Source: Lampropedia puyangensis (GTDB taxonomy: Bacteria > Pseudomonadota > Gammaproteobacteria > Burkholderiales > Burkholderiaceae_C). Taken from it: a DNA stretch of 64,000 bases. Below are positions 36,195 to 46,874 of this stretch, piece by piece. Both the position numbers and the translations under genes were made by a program. The first letter of the stretch is position 1. Each line of letters starts with the position of its first letter. The stretch covers positions 1-64,000 of the forward strand of contig NZ_STFG01000015.1 of the NCBI RefSeq assembly GCF_004833285.1. The letters are read 5' to 3'. The notes under the pieces were generated by a model, which was not told the origin of the DNA, did not search any database, and was given only the letters and a program-made list of their open reading frames with translations.

Positions 36195-36284
36195 GTAGGG
36201 CGGGTCAAGACCCGCCTTCTGATTTTCGCTGCAGCATAGTTGATCAACCAACGGTGGGTTATGTTTTGCTCCAACCCGCTCTAC
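36195..36284. repeat. Palindromic REP-like or MITE-like element
   Basis: A 90-base segment has near-perfect inverted ends, GTAGGGCGGGT (36195-36205) and ACCCGCTCTAC (36274-36284), one mismatch. Each end forms its own hairpin: GGCGGGT-CAAG-ACCCGCC at the left, and GGTGGGTT paired imperfectly with AACCCGCT at the right. The GTAGGGyGGGT core resembles widely scattered intergenic repeats in proteobacteria. Only one copy is in this window. Confidence 0.5.
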
Positions 36285-36311
36285 AGCCCTTAAGGCTGAG
36301 CTTGCTCAGTG

Positions 36312-37316
36312 TTAGGCGGCTGCTGTTGGGGCCTGCAAAATCCACTGGATCAATGCACTTAATGTGGCTATTGAGAGGAGCGTTGAATACAAAACAGTGC
36401 GCGCCGTTATTGCACCAGCGCGTTGGTACATGTCCGCGAGCATGTAGGGGCCTGTACCGGTGGGCAAAGCAGACAGCAGAACGGCTATGTGGACTTGTGT
36501 GGCAGAAAGCTGAAACACCCATGTGGACACCGCCCATGTGATGGCAGGCAAAGCCAGTAGTTTGAGTGCAGTCAGCATCCATGCCGTGGATGTCTCTTGA
36601 GTGGCTTCTGGAGGGGGGGCATGTGAAGGGGCTTGGGCCGTGTGTTTGACATGGTAGCTGGCCAAAAACAACCCCAGACTGACCAAGGCACAAGGGCTTG
36701 CAGCGGCCGCCAACATAGACAAAAAGGTATCGATGCTTGCAGGCAGTGGCCCGTCCAGTGTGCCTACTGCAATGCCTAGCAGTGGTGATGCAATGAGCGG
36801 GTTTTTCAAAAGTGACCACAGGATGTGAAGCAGTCGCAGGTGTAGCTTTGTACCGGGGTGTTGGGCTGCCTGCGCTGACTCCATCAATGCTATAGCCAGG
36901 CCGAACATGACGCACACCACCAGCATGGTGGCAATGGTGGTAGGGACCATGGAATCTGCACCAAAGAGCATCAAGGTCAATGGAAAACCCATATAGCCGG
37001 TGTTGGGGTACGCAGCAGACAACGCGTCCACGCTGGCGTCTGTCAGTGGCTTGCCACGCCAGCATTGCACGCAGGCCACTAAGGCGAAAAGCCCCAAGCC
37101 TGCACAGGCGAAAGCGGCAGTGAATGCGGGTTGATACAGCGCGCTCCACTGGGCTTTGACCATGATCTGGAAGAGCATGGCAGGCAATGCCAACCACACA
37201 ACGAAGCGGTTCAGTTCAGCCGCAGCTGCAGGGCCGAGCAAGCCGATTCGCCGACAGGCATAGCCTGCAAAAATCAATCCAAATACCGGAAAGATGATGG
37301 AAAAAACCAATGACAC
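36312..37316 (-). CDS. AEC family (auxin efflux carrier-like) transporter
   Basis: 334 residues from GTG 37316, which has AAAAGGA six bases upstream. ATGs farther upstream add residues without membrane character. About ten hydrophobic segments in a two-block arrangement include IFPVFGLIFAGYACRR, LPAMLFQIM, YPNTGYMGFPL and ALPTGTGPYMLADMY. AEC members move organic anions such as malate across the inner membrane (family knowledge). Substrate unknown. It is convergent with the TonB receptor and divergent from recQ. Confidence 0.85.
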   Translation of the reverse strand: MSLVFSIIFPVFGLIFAGYACRRIGLLGPAAAAELNRFVVWLALPAMLFQIMVKAQWSALYQPAFTAAFACAGLGLFALVACVQCWRGKPLTDASVDALSAAYPNTGYMGFPLTLMLFGADSMVPTTIATMLVVCVMFGLAIALMESAQAAQHPGTKLHLRLLHILWSLLKNPLIASPLLGIAVGTLDGPLPASIDTFLSMLAAAASPCALVSLGLFLASYHVKHTAQAPSHAPPPEATQETSTAWMLTALKLLALPAITWAVSTWVFQLSATQVHIAVLLSALPTGTGPYMLADMYQRAGAITARTVLYSTLLSIATLSALIQWILQAPTAAA

Positions 37317-37564
37317 AGGGTTCCTTTTGCAAAATACAGTGCCTGTATAAAACGGCATGCGTGGAGTGCATAAAGGCATGCCGGGTCTGCAGTCAGTGCT
37401 GGTGTGTGATGACGGCCCGATAATATCGGGCTTTGGTCTCTTTGCATTCAACGGGTGGATGCATTTGTCTCATACGTCACAACCGTGATGGGGCTGCGTG
37501 TTGGATATGCATGCATGAAGGGGTGTGTATGGGTGTGTATTTCTCGATTGAGGTATAGGTTTTC

Positions 37565-39442
37565 GTGTCTTTCTCTCAACAAGCGCTGCAGATTTTGCAG
37601 CAGGTATTTGGCTATCCACGTTTTCGCGGCTTACAGGCAGATATCGTGGCAGGAGCCATCGCCGGGGACGACGCGCTGGTGCTGATGCCCACGGGTGGTG
37701 GCAAATCCTTGTGCTACCAGATTCCGGCGATTGCACGGCGCAGCAATGGGCAGGGATTGACGATTGTGGTTTCTCCCTTGATCGCGTTGATGCACGACCA
37801 AGTACGAGCCTTGCAGGAGGTGGGGGTTGCGGCCGATTGTCTGCATTCAGCGCTGGACTATGCTCAGGTTCAGGCCGTGCAGTCACGCGCATGGCGTGGC
37901 GAGACTACCTTGCTGTACGCTGCGCCCGAACGGATCACTACTGCTCACTTTCTGGATTTTCTGGACCATTTGGCACAAAAAGGGCAACTGGCTTTGTTTG
38001 CCATTGATGAAGCCCATTGTGTTAGCCAGTGGGGGCATGACTTCAGGCCAGAGTACCGCCAACTGGCTTTGCTGCACCAGCGTTATCCGCAGGTGCCCAG
38101 AATGGCGTTGACCGCGACGGCAGATGCCATCACGCGCGAAGACATCATTGAGCGCCTGCAACTGCAGCAGGCGCAGGTGTATGTTAGTAGTTTTGACCGC
38201 CCCAATATTTGCTACCAAGTGGTGGAGAAGGCGGATCCGCGCAAACAACTGCTGCGGTTTATTGAGGACGAGCACCCTGACGAGGCTGGCATTGTGTACT
38301 GCCAAAGCCGTAAAAAAGTTGAAGAAACGGCTGAATGGTTGTTGCAACAGGGCATTAACGCGTTGCCATACCACGCTGGCCTGCCGGCTGATGTGCGCCA
38401 GCGCCACCAAGACCGTTTTTTGCGTGAAGAAGGTTTGGTGATGACCGCCACCATTGCTTTTGGCATGGGGATCGACAAGCCGGACGTGCGATTTGTGGCC
38501 CATCTGGATATGCCAAAAAACATCGAAGGCTATTACCAGGAAACAGGCCGTGCCGGGCGCGACGGACAAGCCGCAGATGCTTGGATGACCTATGGTTTGG
38601 CCGATGTGGTGAACCAGCGCCGCATGATTGATGATCCCCAAAGCCAAGCCAGCGAAGCTTACCGGCAGGTGATGCGGGCCAAACTTGATGCATTGTTGGC
38701 CATGGCCGAGACCACTGACTGCAGGCGTGTGCGCTTGCTGGCGTATTTTGGAGAAGACTCATCGCCATGCGGCAATTGTGATAATTGCTTGAACCCCCCT
38801 CAGACATGGGACGCCACGCAAGCATCGTTGATGTTTCTCAGTTGCATCTATCGTGTGCAGCAAAAAAGTGACATGCATTTCGGTGCAGGCCATTTGATTG
38901 ATATTTTGCGCGGCAAACCCACTGACAAAGTGCTGCAGTATGACCACCAGAACCTCAGTACGTTTGGGATTGGGGAGAAGTGGACGCAACAGGAATGGGG
39001 GGCTGTGGTGCGGCAGTTGGTTGCCCGTGACGCCATTGTTGCGGATGCCCAGGCTTTTAATACCTTGCGGCTAGGACCCGCAGCCAAAAACTTGTTGGCA
39101 GGGCAGGAGCATATTCATCTGCGCCTATCCGAGCGCGCTGAACGTAAAGGGTCTGGCCGCATGCGTCGGATAGCCAAAACTACACCTGCAAACCGCATGC
39201 ACGTTGATGCACTGGATATGTCGGCGCGCAACCGTTTGGATGCACTCAAGGCCTGGCGGCGAGAGGTTGCCCAGCAAAATCAGTTGCCTGCATATGTCGT
39301 CTTTAACGATGCCACGCTGATTGCCATTGCTGCCCAAAACCCGTCTGGACTGGGCGCTTTAAGCCAAATCTCTGGCGTTGGGCAAAAAAAACTGGATGCT
39401 TATGGCTCGGAATTGCTCAAAGTCTGTGGCAGTGTCTCGTGA
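37565..39442 (+). CDS. recQ: ATP-dependent DNA helicase RecQ
   Basis: 625 residues starting at GTG. Helicase motifs are [28 protein letters not shown] (I), [17 protein letters not shown] (II and the aromatic loop), ALTATAD (III), and [17 protein letters not shown] with [12 protein letters not shown] (V-VI). The zinc-binding RQC segment shows CGNCDNCL. An HRDC domain occupies about the last 80 residues ([13 protein letters not shown] and following). It unwinds DNA 3'-5' in recombination and fork repair. Full length for the family. Confidence 0.97.
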   Translation: MSFSQQALQILQQVFGYPRFRGLQADIVAGAIAGDDALVLMPTGGGKSLCYQIPAIARRSNGQGLTIVVSPLIALMHDQVRALQEVGVAADCLHSALDYAQVQAVQSRAWRGETTLLYAAPERITTAHFLDFLDHLAQKGQLALFAIDEAHCVSQWGHDFRPEYRQLALLHQRYPQVPRMALTATADAITREDIIERLQLQQAQVYVSSFDRPNICYQVVEKADPRKQLLRFIEDEHPDEAGIVYCQSRKKVEETAEWLLQQGINALPYHAGLPADVRQRHQDRFLREEGLVMTATIAFGMGIDKPDVRFVAHLDMPKNIEGYYQETGRAGRDGQAADAWMTYGLADVVNQRRMIDDPQSQASEAYRQVMRAKLDALLAMAETTDCRRVRLLAYFGEDSSPCGNCDNCLNPPQTWDATQASLMFLSCIYRVQQKSDMHFGAGHLIDILRGKPTDKVLQYDHQNLSTFGIGEKWTQQEWGAVVRQLVARDAIVADAQAFNTLRLGPAAKNLLAGQEHIHLRLSERAERKGSGRMRRIAKTTPANRMHVDALDMSARNRLDALKAWRREVAQQNQLPAYVVFNDATLIAIAAQNPSGLGALSQISGVGQKKLDAYGSELLKVCGSVS

Positions 39443-39749
39443 TCTGGAGCAAGCCTGATGGTGTCGGTGCTATGCTTGCGACCCATTTCATGGTGAACTG
39501 CGCACCGGCTCCCTTGGCTCCCATGCATTTAGCGCATGCAGGCTTTTGTGGCATCGACCGTTTCGGGTATCTCAGAATGCTTTGTCCGTGCAGGCTTTGC
39601 CGAGCGAATGTCCCCCGTCTTGCCCAGACGATGTGTTGAACCCCTGTGGGTATTCATGGCTGTTTTCTTGAACAAAAAAAACTCCTGTTTGAGCCTCGCT
39701 GCAGGTGGGCGCTCTGAGTTCCCATCGTTTTCCTCTACTGTTGCTTTTT
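39443..39749. other. Spacer between recQ and rlmB
   Basis: About 307 bases. Nothing recognised except a weak inverted repeat (TGCAT/ATGCA) near 39525-39541 without a T run. It presumably holds the rlmB promoter. Confidence 0.35.
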
Positions 39750-40496
39750 ATGTCCCAACACAAAGTTCTTTTTGGTTTCCATGCGGTGTCCGTGCGACTC
39801 AAGACAGCTCCTGATTCTGTTATTGAGGTGCTGTTTGATGCTAGCCGCCGCGATGCGCGTATGAAGCAGTTTCTGGCACGAGCCCAAGAGGCACAAGTGC
39901 GATTGATTGAAGCCGATGGCATGCGCATTGCCAAGCTGGCTGGTAGCCATGGGCACCAGGGCGTGGCTGCGCGCGTGAAGGAAGTTGCACTGGCCCGCAG
40001 TCTCGATGACTTGTTGGATACCTTGAGTGTGCCGCCGTTGTTGTTGGTGTTGGATGGGGTGACCGATCCACATAATTTGGGGGCGTGTTTGCGGGTCGCA
40101 GATGGTGCGGGCGCGCATGCGGTGATCGCCCCGAAAGACCATGCAGCAGGGATCAACGCGACCGTTGCGAAGGTGGCCAGCGGTGCTGCAGAAACAGTAC
40201 CTTATTTCATGGTGACCAATCTGGCCCGCACGCTTGGCGAATTGAAAGAGCGCAATATTTGGGTTATTGGCACTAGCGAAGATGCGCCTAAAACCGTCTA
40301 CCAAGTTGATATGACGACCCCAACGGCTCTGGTGCTGGGTGCCGAAGGACCAGGCATGCGCCAATTGACCAAAAAAACTTGTGATGAGCTGGTCAACATT
40401 CCGATGCAAGGCGCAGTGGAAAGTCTGAACGTATCGGTCGCCAGCGGCGTCTGTTTGTATGAAGCCTTGCGTCAGCGTATTGGCTCTGTCCGGTGA
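39750..40496 (+). CDS. rlmB: 23S rRNA (guanosine(2251)-2'-O)-methyltransferase
   Basis: 248 residues from ATG 39750; a 15-codon upstream extension is hydrophobic and unlike the family. The SpoU/TrmH N-terminal substrate-binding domain starts VLFGFHAVSVRL. The knotted methyltransferase domain has LVLDGVTDPHNLGACLR (motif 1), LGAEGPGMRQLTKKTCD (motif 2) and IPMQGAVESLNVSVASGVCLYEALRQR (motif 3). It methylates G2251 in the peptidyl-transferase P loop using SAM. Cytoplasmic. Confidence 0.95.
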   Translation: MSQHKVLFGFHAVSVRLKTAPDSVIEVLFDASRRDARMKQFLARAQEAQVRLIEADGMRIAKLAGSHGHQGVAARVKEVALARSLDDLLDTLSVPPLLLVLDGVTDPHNLGACLRVADGAGAHAVIAPKDHAAGINATVAKVASGAAETVPYFMVTNLARTLGELKERNIWVIGTSEDAPKTVYQVDMTTPTALVLGAEGPGMRQLTKKTCDELVNIPMQGAVESLNVSVASGVCLYEALRQRIGSVR

Positions 40497-40846
40497 GATA
40501 GAGGACATTGATTTCGATACATGAACACAAGTGATATAACAAATATTTGCATTTGTTCTGTGCTTGCACTATGCTTCGCCACTTTCGCGATTTAGCTTAA
40601 AAAACAAGCACAACGCCTATCCAAATGGATGCAGCGGCCTTTTTGGGTAATGGGACTTTTCAATTGTCTTTTTATCCAGGTATCTTGCCCCGTGGTTTGT
40701 TTTGTGGCGGTTTGGCCGTTCAGCCCGCTTGCAGCTAGGCGCTATTTTTAAACCTACATCGTGCATCCGATCTGCATTATTTCTGCTGACCTGGCCCTGG
40801 CTTGGTTGAAAAGTCAGGTGTAAAAAGACTTGGGCGCAGATTTCTG
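40497..40846. other. Spacer between rlmB and the GGDEF gene
   Basis: About 350 bases. An in-frame TTG at 40802 could start the next gene 45 bases earlier. No terminator, RNA gene or clear operator was found; the left half is AT-rich. Confidence 0.35.
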
Positions 40847-41863
40847 ATGATCGACTTTCCTCCTGGTGTTGCGATGGATACAGGTGCTTCGCTTCCTTTG
40901 AAGTTCTTGCTGCCCCATTTGGAGCAGGTGATGCAGGCCATGCCCATCGGGGTGTTGTGGACGCAGTTGCCGCAAGGCCAAGTGCTGTTTGCCAACGCAG
41001 CATTTGATCAATTGTTCGGATACCCAAAAGGCTATTTTTCCAGCATGGATCAATTGCTGGAGGACACAGTTCGATACGAAAAGCAGCGTGATTTGCTCCG
41101 AGACCTTTTGGTGCAAGCGATGGCCGCCAAAGGGGTTAAAGCCACGACCTTGCTTTCCAAGGAAATGGATATCTGGGCGGGCAATGATGAGTTCAAGACT
41201 ATTTTGCAAAACGGGCAAATTCTGCACGATGAACAGTTGCTCGTGACAACCTATATGGACATCACGTCCATTCGGCAAAATCATCTTCAATTGCGCGAGT
41301 ATGCTTACAAAGATCCGCTGACGGGGTTGGCCAATCGCCGGGCCTTGAAGGAGTGGTGGGACCGGGAGATTTGGCCTGAGAAACATTCAGTGGCGCTGGT
41401 GCTGATTGATTTGGACGGTTTTAAACCTATCAACGATCGTTTGGGGCATACCGCAGGAGATGCGCTGTTGCGCAGGCTTGGCGACCGGTTGCACAAGTCT
41501 GTGCGTGAACGTGATCTGGTTTGCCGTTTGGGCGGGGATGAGTTTGTTGTCATGCTGCGCCGACCTGGCAACGCTGACACGGTCGCGGCAGTGTGTGCCC
41601 GTATCGCGCAGAACCTGCACAGGGCCATTTTGATTGAGCAAGAAGAACTGCACATTAAAGCCTGCATGGGGGTTTGCCAATTTCCTGAGCAGGCCTTGGA
41701 TTGGGACTCACTCTTTCAGCGTGCCGATCAGGCCTTGTATGCCGCCAAGGCCAGTGGCAGCGGGACTTTATTGTGGGCGCCAGATCGGCTCGCTCCTGCA
41801 ATGCCATCTGAGACTGTGGTGGTAAATGCCACGAGTGATGTGGTTGCCGCTAAGGCGCTTTAG
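40847..41863 (+). CDS. PAS-type sensor diguanylate cyclase (GGDEF)
   Basis: 338 residues from ATG 40847. The N-terminal third is PAS-like (MPIGVLWTQLPQGQVLFANAAFDQLFGYP, then ITSIRQNHLQL linking helix). The catalytic GGDEF domain follows with DPLTGLANRRAL, LIDLDGFKPINDRLGHTAGD and intact GGDEF at 229-233. The inhibitory I-site RxxD is present as RERD, five residues before GGDEF, so product feedback is likely. No transmembrane segment: a soluble cytoplasmic c-di-GMP synthase. Signal unknown; no cognate partner gene adjacent. Confidence 0.92.
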   Translation: MIDFPPGVAMDTGASLPLKFLLPHLEQVMQAMPIGVLWTQLPQGQVLFANAAFDQLFGYPKGYFSSMDQLLEDTVRYEKQRDLLRDLLVQAMAAKGVKATTLLSKEMDIWAGNDEFKTILQNGQILHDEQLLVTTYMDITSIRQNHLQLREYAYKDPLTGLANRRALKEWWDREIWPEKHSVALVLIDLDGFKPINDRLGHTAGDALLRRLGDRLHKSVRERDLVCRLGGDEFVVMLRRPGNADTVAAVCARIAQNLHRAILIEQEELHIKACMGVCQFPEQALDWDSLFQRADQALYAAKASGSGTLLWAPDRLAPAMPSETVVVNATSDVVAAKAL

Positions 41864-42153
41864 AACATGTTAGCCGCGCAGTGCAGCAACGCTCGGGCAT
41901 CTATGTTGTAAATATTTGGTAAACGACCTGTGTTTTGGTTGCTGCCTGGGTGATTGCCACTATGGTGTTGGCTGTACCTGCTATTGCCGTACTAGAAATC
42001 TGCCTTTCGGTACCATTTTTGCATCGTATGCGGTATCGATTCGGTGCACTGACCAGGTCATAGGCGCCGTGGCGCGCATACATGCACTGTACTCAAGGCC
42101 TGTTTCAACCCTCGTTTTTCCTCATTTTTGTTGAATGGATAAAGGTCTTCGCC

Positions 42154-43425
42154 ATGCGATCAGTGACCAAGGTGTTTTTGCTGGGGGCCATCGCGCTTGC
42201 CGTGTTTGCCGCTTGGTGGCTTCAGCAGCCGCATGGCCAGTTGGCGCTTGCAAAAGCTACAGGTGTCAAAAATTCTGCTGCTCCAGCATCTGTAGCTCCG
42301 GTTGCTGCAGCGCCTGCACCTGCCTTAGTGGAGGTGACTCGCGCACGCACGCATGCTGTTCGCGACAGTGTCCAAGCGGTCGGAAACTTGCTTTCTCGAC
42401 AAAGCACGACTTTACGCCCAGAGGCCAGTGGTCGTGTGGCAGCGTTGCATTTCAAAGATGGGCAACGGGTGCGTAAAGGCCAATTGCTCTTGCAGCTCGA
42501 TGACCAGCTGGAGCGTGCGCAATTACAGCAGGTTGATGCGGAGCTGGCGCTGGCCAAGGCGCAATTTGAGCGCAACAAAGAGTTGGTTGGCAAAGGGTTC
42601 ATCAGCCAAGCCGCATTGGATGAGAGTGCCGCGAACCTGAAGGTGACACAAGCACGTCGGGCACTGGCACAGACGCAAGTCAATCGCTTACGCATTACTG
42701 CACCTTTTGATGCGGTCGCAGGCATTGGCAATGTCCATGTTGGCGACTACTTGCGTGAGGGCGATACCTTGGTGCAGTTGCAGGACATGGATGTGCTGTA
42801 TGTAGATTTTCGCTTGCCTGAGCGTCTGAGTGCCTCGTTGCGTTCAGGGCAAACGGTGGCGTTGGAATTTGATGCTTGGCCTACCGAGCGATTCGCGGCT
42901 ACGGTGATTGCCATTGACCCCTTGATCGACGCCCAAGGTCGCTCCGTGGCATTACGTGCCAGTTTGCCTAATCAGGAGCTGCGCTTGCGTCCGGGCATGT
43001 TTGCCCGTGTCAGCCTAACGTTGCAAGAGCGCAACCAAGCTGTGCTGGTGCCTGAACAGGCGATCTTGCCCGATGCGCAAGGCGCGGCCGTTATTCGCCT
43101 CAGCCCTTGGGAGGAGGGTGATCAAGCCGGCGGCGATCTGCAACAATTGCCTTCTGACACCGTTTTTCGCAGTGAGCGTGTTGCGGTGGAACTGGGCTTG
43201 CGTTTGCCCGGTTGGGTGGAAGTGCTTTCGGGTATTCACGATGGGGATGTGGTAATGGTTGCGGGGCAGCATCGTATCAATCGGTCAGGTCAGCGTGCCA
43301 GACTTGCATGGGTGCAAGACAGTGACTTGGTTCCCTTGGCGCCGCCAGGCGCCACGCAGCCTGTCGCACAGGCGTCTGCCGAAGGCCGTCAGGCTGAGGT
43401 CGTGCAAGCCTCCGTTACGCAATAA
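42154..43425 (+). CDS. RND efflux periplasmic adaptor (membrane fusion protein)
   Basis: 423 residues from ATG 42154. An N-terminal anchor (VFLLGAIALAVFAAWWLQQ) is followed by an Ala/Pro-rich linker. The lipoyl/barrel-sandwich halves show LRPEASGRVAALHFKDGQRVRKGQLLLQLDD, and ITAPFDAVAGIGNVHVGDYLREG after a coiled-coil hairpin (about 110-180). It bridges the RND pump to an outer-membrane channel. The pump gene starts 15 bases downstream. Upstream (41864-42153) no other gene is seen. Confidence 0.93.
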   Translation: MRSVTKVFLLGAIALAVFAAWWLQQPHGQLALAKATGVKNSAAPASVAPVAAAPAPALVEVTRARTHAVRDSVQAVGNLLSRQSTTLRPEASGRVAALHFKDGQRVRKGQLLLQLDDQLERAQLQQVDAELALAKAQFERNKELVGKGFISQAALDESAANLKVTQARRALAQTQVNRLRITAPFDAVAGIGNVHVGDYLREGDTLVQLQDMDVLYVDFRLPERLSASLRSGQTVALEFDAWPTERFAATVIAIDPLIDAQGRSVALRASLPNQELRLRPGMFARVSLTLQERNQAVLVPEQAILPDAQGAAVIRLSPWEEGDQAGGDLQQLPSDTVFRSERVAVELGLRLPGWVEVLSGIHDGDVVMVAGQHRINRSGQRARLAWVQDSDLVPLAPPGATQPVAQASAEGRQAEVVQASVTQ

Positions 43426-43440
43426 CCAGGGGCGTTTGCG

Positions 43441-46400
43441 ATGCAAATCACAGAAGTCTCCATTCGCCGCCCAGTTTTTGCGACTGTCTTATCTCTATTG
43501 ATTGTGCTGATCGGTTTGGTCAGTTTTTTCAGTTTGACGGTTCGCGAGTATCCGCAAATTGATGAGCCAGTTGTGACGGTGCGTGTGAATTACGCAGGAG
43601 CCTCGGCAGAGGTGATTGAAACCCAGGTAGCCAAGCCTTTGGAAGATTCGATCGCAGGCATTGACAGTGTGGATGTGTTGACTTCAATCAGTCGTGCCGA
43701 GCAAGCCCAGATATCGGTGCGTTTTCTCATTGAGAAAGACCCAGATACCGCTGCAGCGGAAGTGCGCGACCGCGTTTCACGCGTGCGCAATCGCCTGCCT
43801 GATGAAATTGATGAACCTGTGATTGCCAAAGTCGAGGCCGATGCATTCCCAGTTTTGTGGCTGGCTTTCAGCTCCAACCAGCGCAGCCAACTTGAGATCA
43901 ATGACCTGATGACGCGTATTGCCAAGCCACGCTTGCAAACCGTACCCGGCGTGGCCGATACGCCCATTTATGGTGAACGTCGCTATGCCATGCGTGTATG
44001 GCTGGAGCCTCAGCGCCTGGCCGCTTACGGCTTGACGGTCGATGAGGTTGAAAGTGCCATTCGCGCAAACAATTTGGAGTTGCCAGCCGGGCGCATTGAA
44101 TCTGCCCAGCGCGAGTTCAATGTCGTTTCGCAGACCGATTTGGCCACGGTGGAGCAGTTCTCGAACATCATCGTCAAAACGGTGCAGGGCTATGCTGTAC
44201 GTCTGCGCGATATTGCGCGTGTGGAGGAAGGGCCAGCCAATCTGCGCAGTCGCGTGCGTTTCAATGGGCAGGACGCGGTGTCTATGGGCATCGTGCGGCA
44301 GGCTACAGCCAACCCGCTTGAGGTGGCAGATGGAATCCGTAAACAGTTGGATGTGCTACGCCAAGAGCTGCCAGATGATGTCAGTGTGGATATTGCTAAC
44401 GACAATTCGGTATTCATTGAGCGCTCTATTGCCAGTGTCTACACAACCATCATGGAAGCCGTGGTGTTGGTGGTATTGGTGATTTTTGTGTTTTTACGCA
44501 CAGTGCGTGCCTCCATCATTCCAATCATCACCATTCCGGTCAGTTTGATTGGGGCGTTTGCTTTGATGGCCTTGGCTGGTTTTTCAATCAACACCTTGAC
44601 GCTGCTGGCGATGGTGTTGGCCATCGGCTTGGTGGTGGATGATGCCATTGTGATGTTGGAGAATATTTACAGGCATATCGAAGAAGGCATGGATCCATTT
44701 GCCGCAGCCATCACGGGGGCTAAAGAAATTGGCTTTGCCATTGTGGCTATGACCTTGACCTTGGTGGCCGTCTATGCACCATTGGCATTCACACCTGGCC
44801 GCACCGGGCGCTTGTTTGCTGAGTTCGCACTGGCTTTGGCTGGCGCTGTTCTGGTGTCAGGCTTTGTCGCTTTGACTTTGTCGCCCATGTTGTGTTCCGT
44901 CTTGCTCAAACACAATCCCAAACCAAATCGGTTTGATCGGATGATGGAGCGCGCCCTGACGGGGCTATCTACAGGATATGGACGGCTACTTGAATGGGTG
45001 TTGACTGCCAAAGCACCTGGCGCACTGGGGCGCGTGGTGCAAGCGCGGGCCTTGGTGGTGGCTGTGATGTTAGTTTGCGGGGCAATGTTGCTGTGGTTGT
45101 ATCCGCGCTTGCCTTCTGAATTGGCACCAATGGAAGACCGAGGGACGTTGCAAATCCGCATGACATCGCCCGATGGCGCATCACTGGATTACACCGACCA
45201 TTACGCCCAGGAGGCGGAGACTTTGGCGAAAAAGTACCCCGAGTTTGATCGCGTGTTTGCCAATATCGGTAACCCATCGGTAGTCAGTGGCAATGTGATT
45301 TTGCGTACTGTTGATTGGAGTGAGCGCAGCCGCAGCATTGATGATTTGGCAGGAGAGATTGGCCGCGAGGTTCGCAATATTCCCGGTGTATTCACGATTC
45401 TCAACACGCCACCACCGCTTGGCATGAGTTTTAGCTCTAGGCCTTTGCAATACGTCATTCAAACCACGGACAGCTACGAAAACCTCTATGCGGTGGTACA
45501 AGAATTCATGCAGGAGATGGATAAACACCCCGCTATAGATAGCGCTGATGTGGATTTGCGCATGAACACACCCGAGTTGCGGATTGAGGTTGACCGCGAT
45601 CGTGCTGCCGACTTGGGGGTAAGTGCTGCAACGGTGGCGCGGACTTTGGAAACTATGCTTGGCAGCCGTGTGGTGACACGCTACAAAAAAGGTTCTGAGC
45701 AATACGATGTGCTGGTGCAACTTGCATCAGGCGATCGCATGACACCTCAGAGTGTGGAGCAGATTTACCTGCGCTCCACTTCAGGAGCCATGGTGCCGTT
45801 GTCTGCCGTTGTGACGATGACTGAGACGGCAAGCCCGCGTGAGCTCAACCACTTTGGGCAGCGCCGCTCAGCTACGTTAACCGCACGCATTAACCCTGGC
45901 TATTCGTTAGGCGAGGGCTTGGACTATATGGACGAGGTGGCCGCCCGCATTTTGCCTGCAGGCTATTCGACAGATCTGAACGGTACATCGCGTGAATACC
46001 GCAGCTCGCAAGGCGCGCTCACCATGGTGTTTGCTTTGGCGCTGGTATTTATCTATCTGGTGCTGGCCGCGCAGTTTGAAAGTTTTGTCGACCCGTTGAT
46101 CATTATGGTGTCCGTTCCTTTGTCGATGGTTGGGGCCTTATTGGCATTGCGGTTGACGGGCGGTACTTTGAACGTGTATTCACAGATTGGCTTGATCACG
46201 TTAGTGGGCTTGATTACCAAGCATGGCATTTTGATTGTTGAGTTTGCCAACCACATGCGCCAGCAAGGTACAGCGAGAGTGCTGGCTGTCATCCAGGCGG
46301 CAGAGCAACGCCTGCGCCCTATCTTGATGACAACCGGCGCCATGGTGTTGGGGGCGGTGCCCTTAGCGCTGGCCGAAGGCGCAGGTGCAGAAAGCCGTAT

Positions 46401-46545
46401 TCAAATTGGTTGGGTGATTGTCGGAGGCATGACGGTGGGAACACTGTTGACACTGTTTGTTGTGCCCACGGTTTATCTGTTTTTTGCACGTGAACGTGTT
46501 CCAGGGCCGCGCACCGAAAGTGTGCAAGATGTATCGGAACTGTAA
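43441..46545 (+). CDS. RND multidrug efflux pump inner-membrane subunit (HAE1 family)
   Basis: 1034 residues, twelve transmembrane helices with two large periplasmic loops. The start MQITEVSIRRPVFATVLSLL and VREYPQIDEPVVTV are typical. LAMVLAIGLVVDDAIVMLEN carries the proton-relay Asp pair. GPANLRSRVRF, SPDGASLDY, and YLVLAAQFESFVDPLIIM with GLITKHGILIVEFAN (relay Lys) complete the signature. Exports drugs or other compounds by proton antiport with the adaptor encoded just upstream. No outer-membrane factor gene accompanies the pair. Confidence 0.95.
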   Translation: MQITEVSIRRPVFATVLSLLIVLIGLVSFFSLTVREYPQIDEPVVTVRVNYAGASAEVIETQVAKPLEDSIAGIDSVDVLTSISRAEQAQISVRFLIEKDPDTAAAEVRDRVSRVRNRLPDEIDEPVIAKVEADAFPVLWLAFSSNQRSQLEINDLMTRIAKPRLQTVPGVADTPIYGERRYAMRVWLEPQRLAAYGLTVDEVESAIRANNLELPAGRIESAQREFNVVSQTDLATVEQFSNIIVKTVQGYAVRLRDIARVEEGPANLRSRVRFNGQDAVSMGIVRQATANPLEVADGIRKQLDVLRQELPDDVSVDIANDNSVFIERSIASVYTTIMEAVVLVVLVIFVFLRTVRASIIPIITIPVSLIGAFALMALAGFSINTLTLLAMVLAIGLVVDDAIVMLENIYRHIEEGMDPFAAAITGAKEIGFAIVAMTLTLVAVYAPLAFTPGRTGRLFAEFALALAGAVLVSGFVALTLSPMLCSVLLKHNPKPNRFDRMMERALTGLSTGYGRLLEWVLTAKAPGALGRVVQARALVVAVMLVCGAMLLWLYPRLPSELAPMEDRGTLQIRMTSPDGASLDYTDHYAQEAETLAKKYPEFDRVFANIGNPSVVSGNVILRTVDWSERSRSIDDLAGEIGREVRNIPGVFTILNTPPPLGMSFSSRPLQYVIQTTDSYENLYAVVQEFMQEMDKHPAIDSADVDLRMNTPELRIEVDRDRAADLGVSAATVARTLETMLGSRVVTRYKKGSEQYDVLVQLASGDRMTPQSVEQIYLRSTSGAMVPLSAVVTMTETASPRELNHFGQRRSATLTARINPGYSLGEGLDYMDEVAARILPAGYSTDLNGTSREYRSSQGALTMVFALALVFIYLVLAAQFESFVDPLIIMVSVPLSMVGALLALRLTGGTLNVYSQIGLITLVGLITKHGILIVEFANHMRQQGTARVLAVIQAAEQRLRPILMTTGAMVLGAVPLALAEGAGAESRIQIGWVIVGGMTVGTLLTLFVVPTVYLFFARERVPGPRTESVQDVSEL

Positions 46546-46874
46546 ATTTTTTCTGTATATTGCTTTACAATTGCAAATAATCGAATGCACGGGTAATCCC
46601 CGAAAAAGCCATCCAATAACAAGTGCCACTTTCAGTCCACTTGTTTCGAGCTGCTAGCACAACGTTTGATACGTCGCTGTGAAACCTTATCGTGCTACCC
46701 ACACGGCCTGCAGTTTTGCACTTTGTGTCAGCCCAAATTTTTGATTTGTTTGGTTGTGTCTAAGCCGCTCTTAATAGCCAAGCATCATTGGCGTATATAC
46801 GTCTTCCCCACGATGAACCTGGCCTGCTATCTCTACAAGCGGGCTTTCCATTCATTCGAATATAGGGGAAATAC
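46546..46874. other. Spacer upstream of the heme-type receptor
   Basis: About 330 bases, AT-rich near 46545-46600. A Fur-like look around 46570 scores too low to call. No RNA gene, sigma factor or anti-sigma gene lies here. Confidence 0.35.

Noticed and set aside
46560-46590. Possible Fur box upstream of the heme-type receptor
   Set aside because: Fewer than half of the 19 consensus positions match in any alignment tried.
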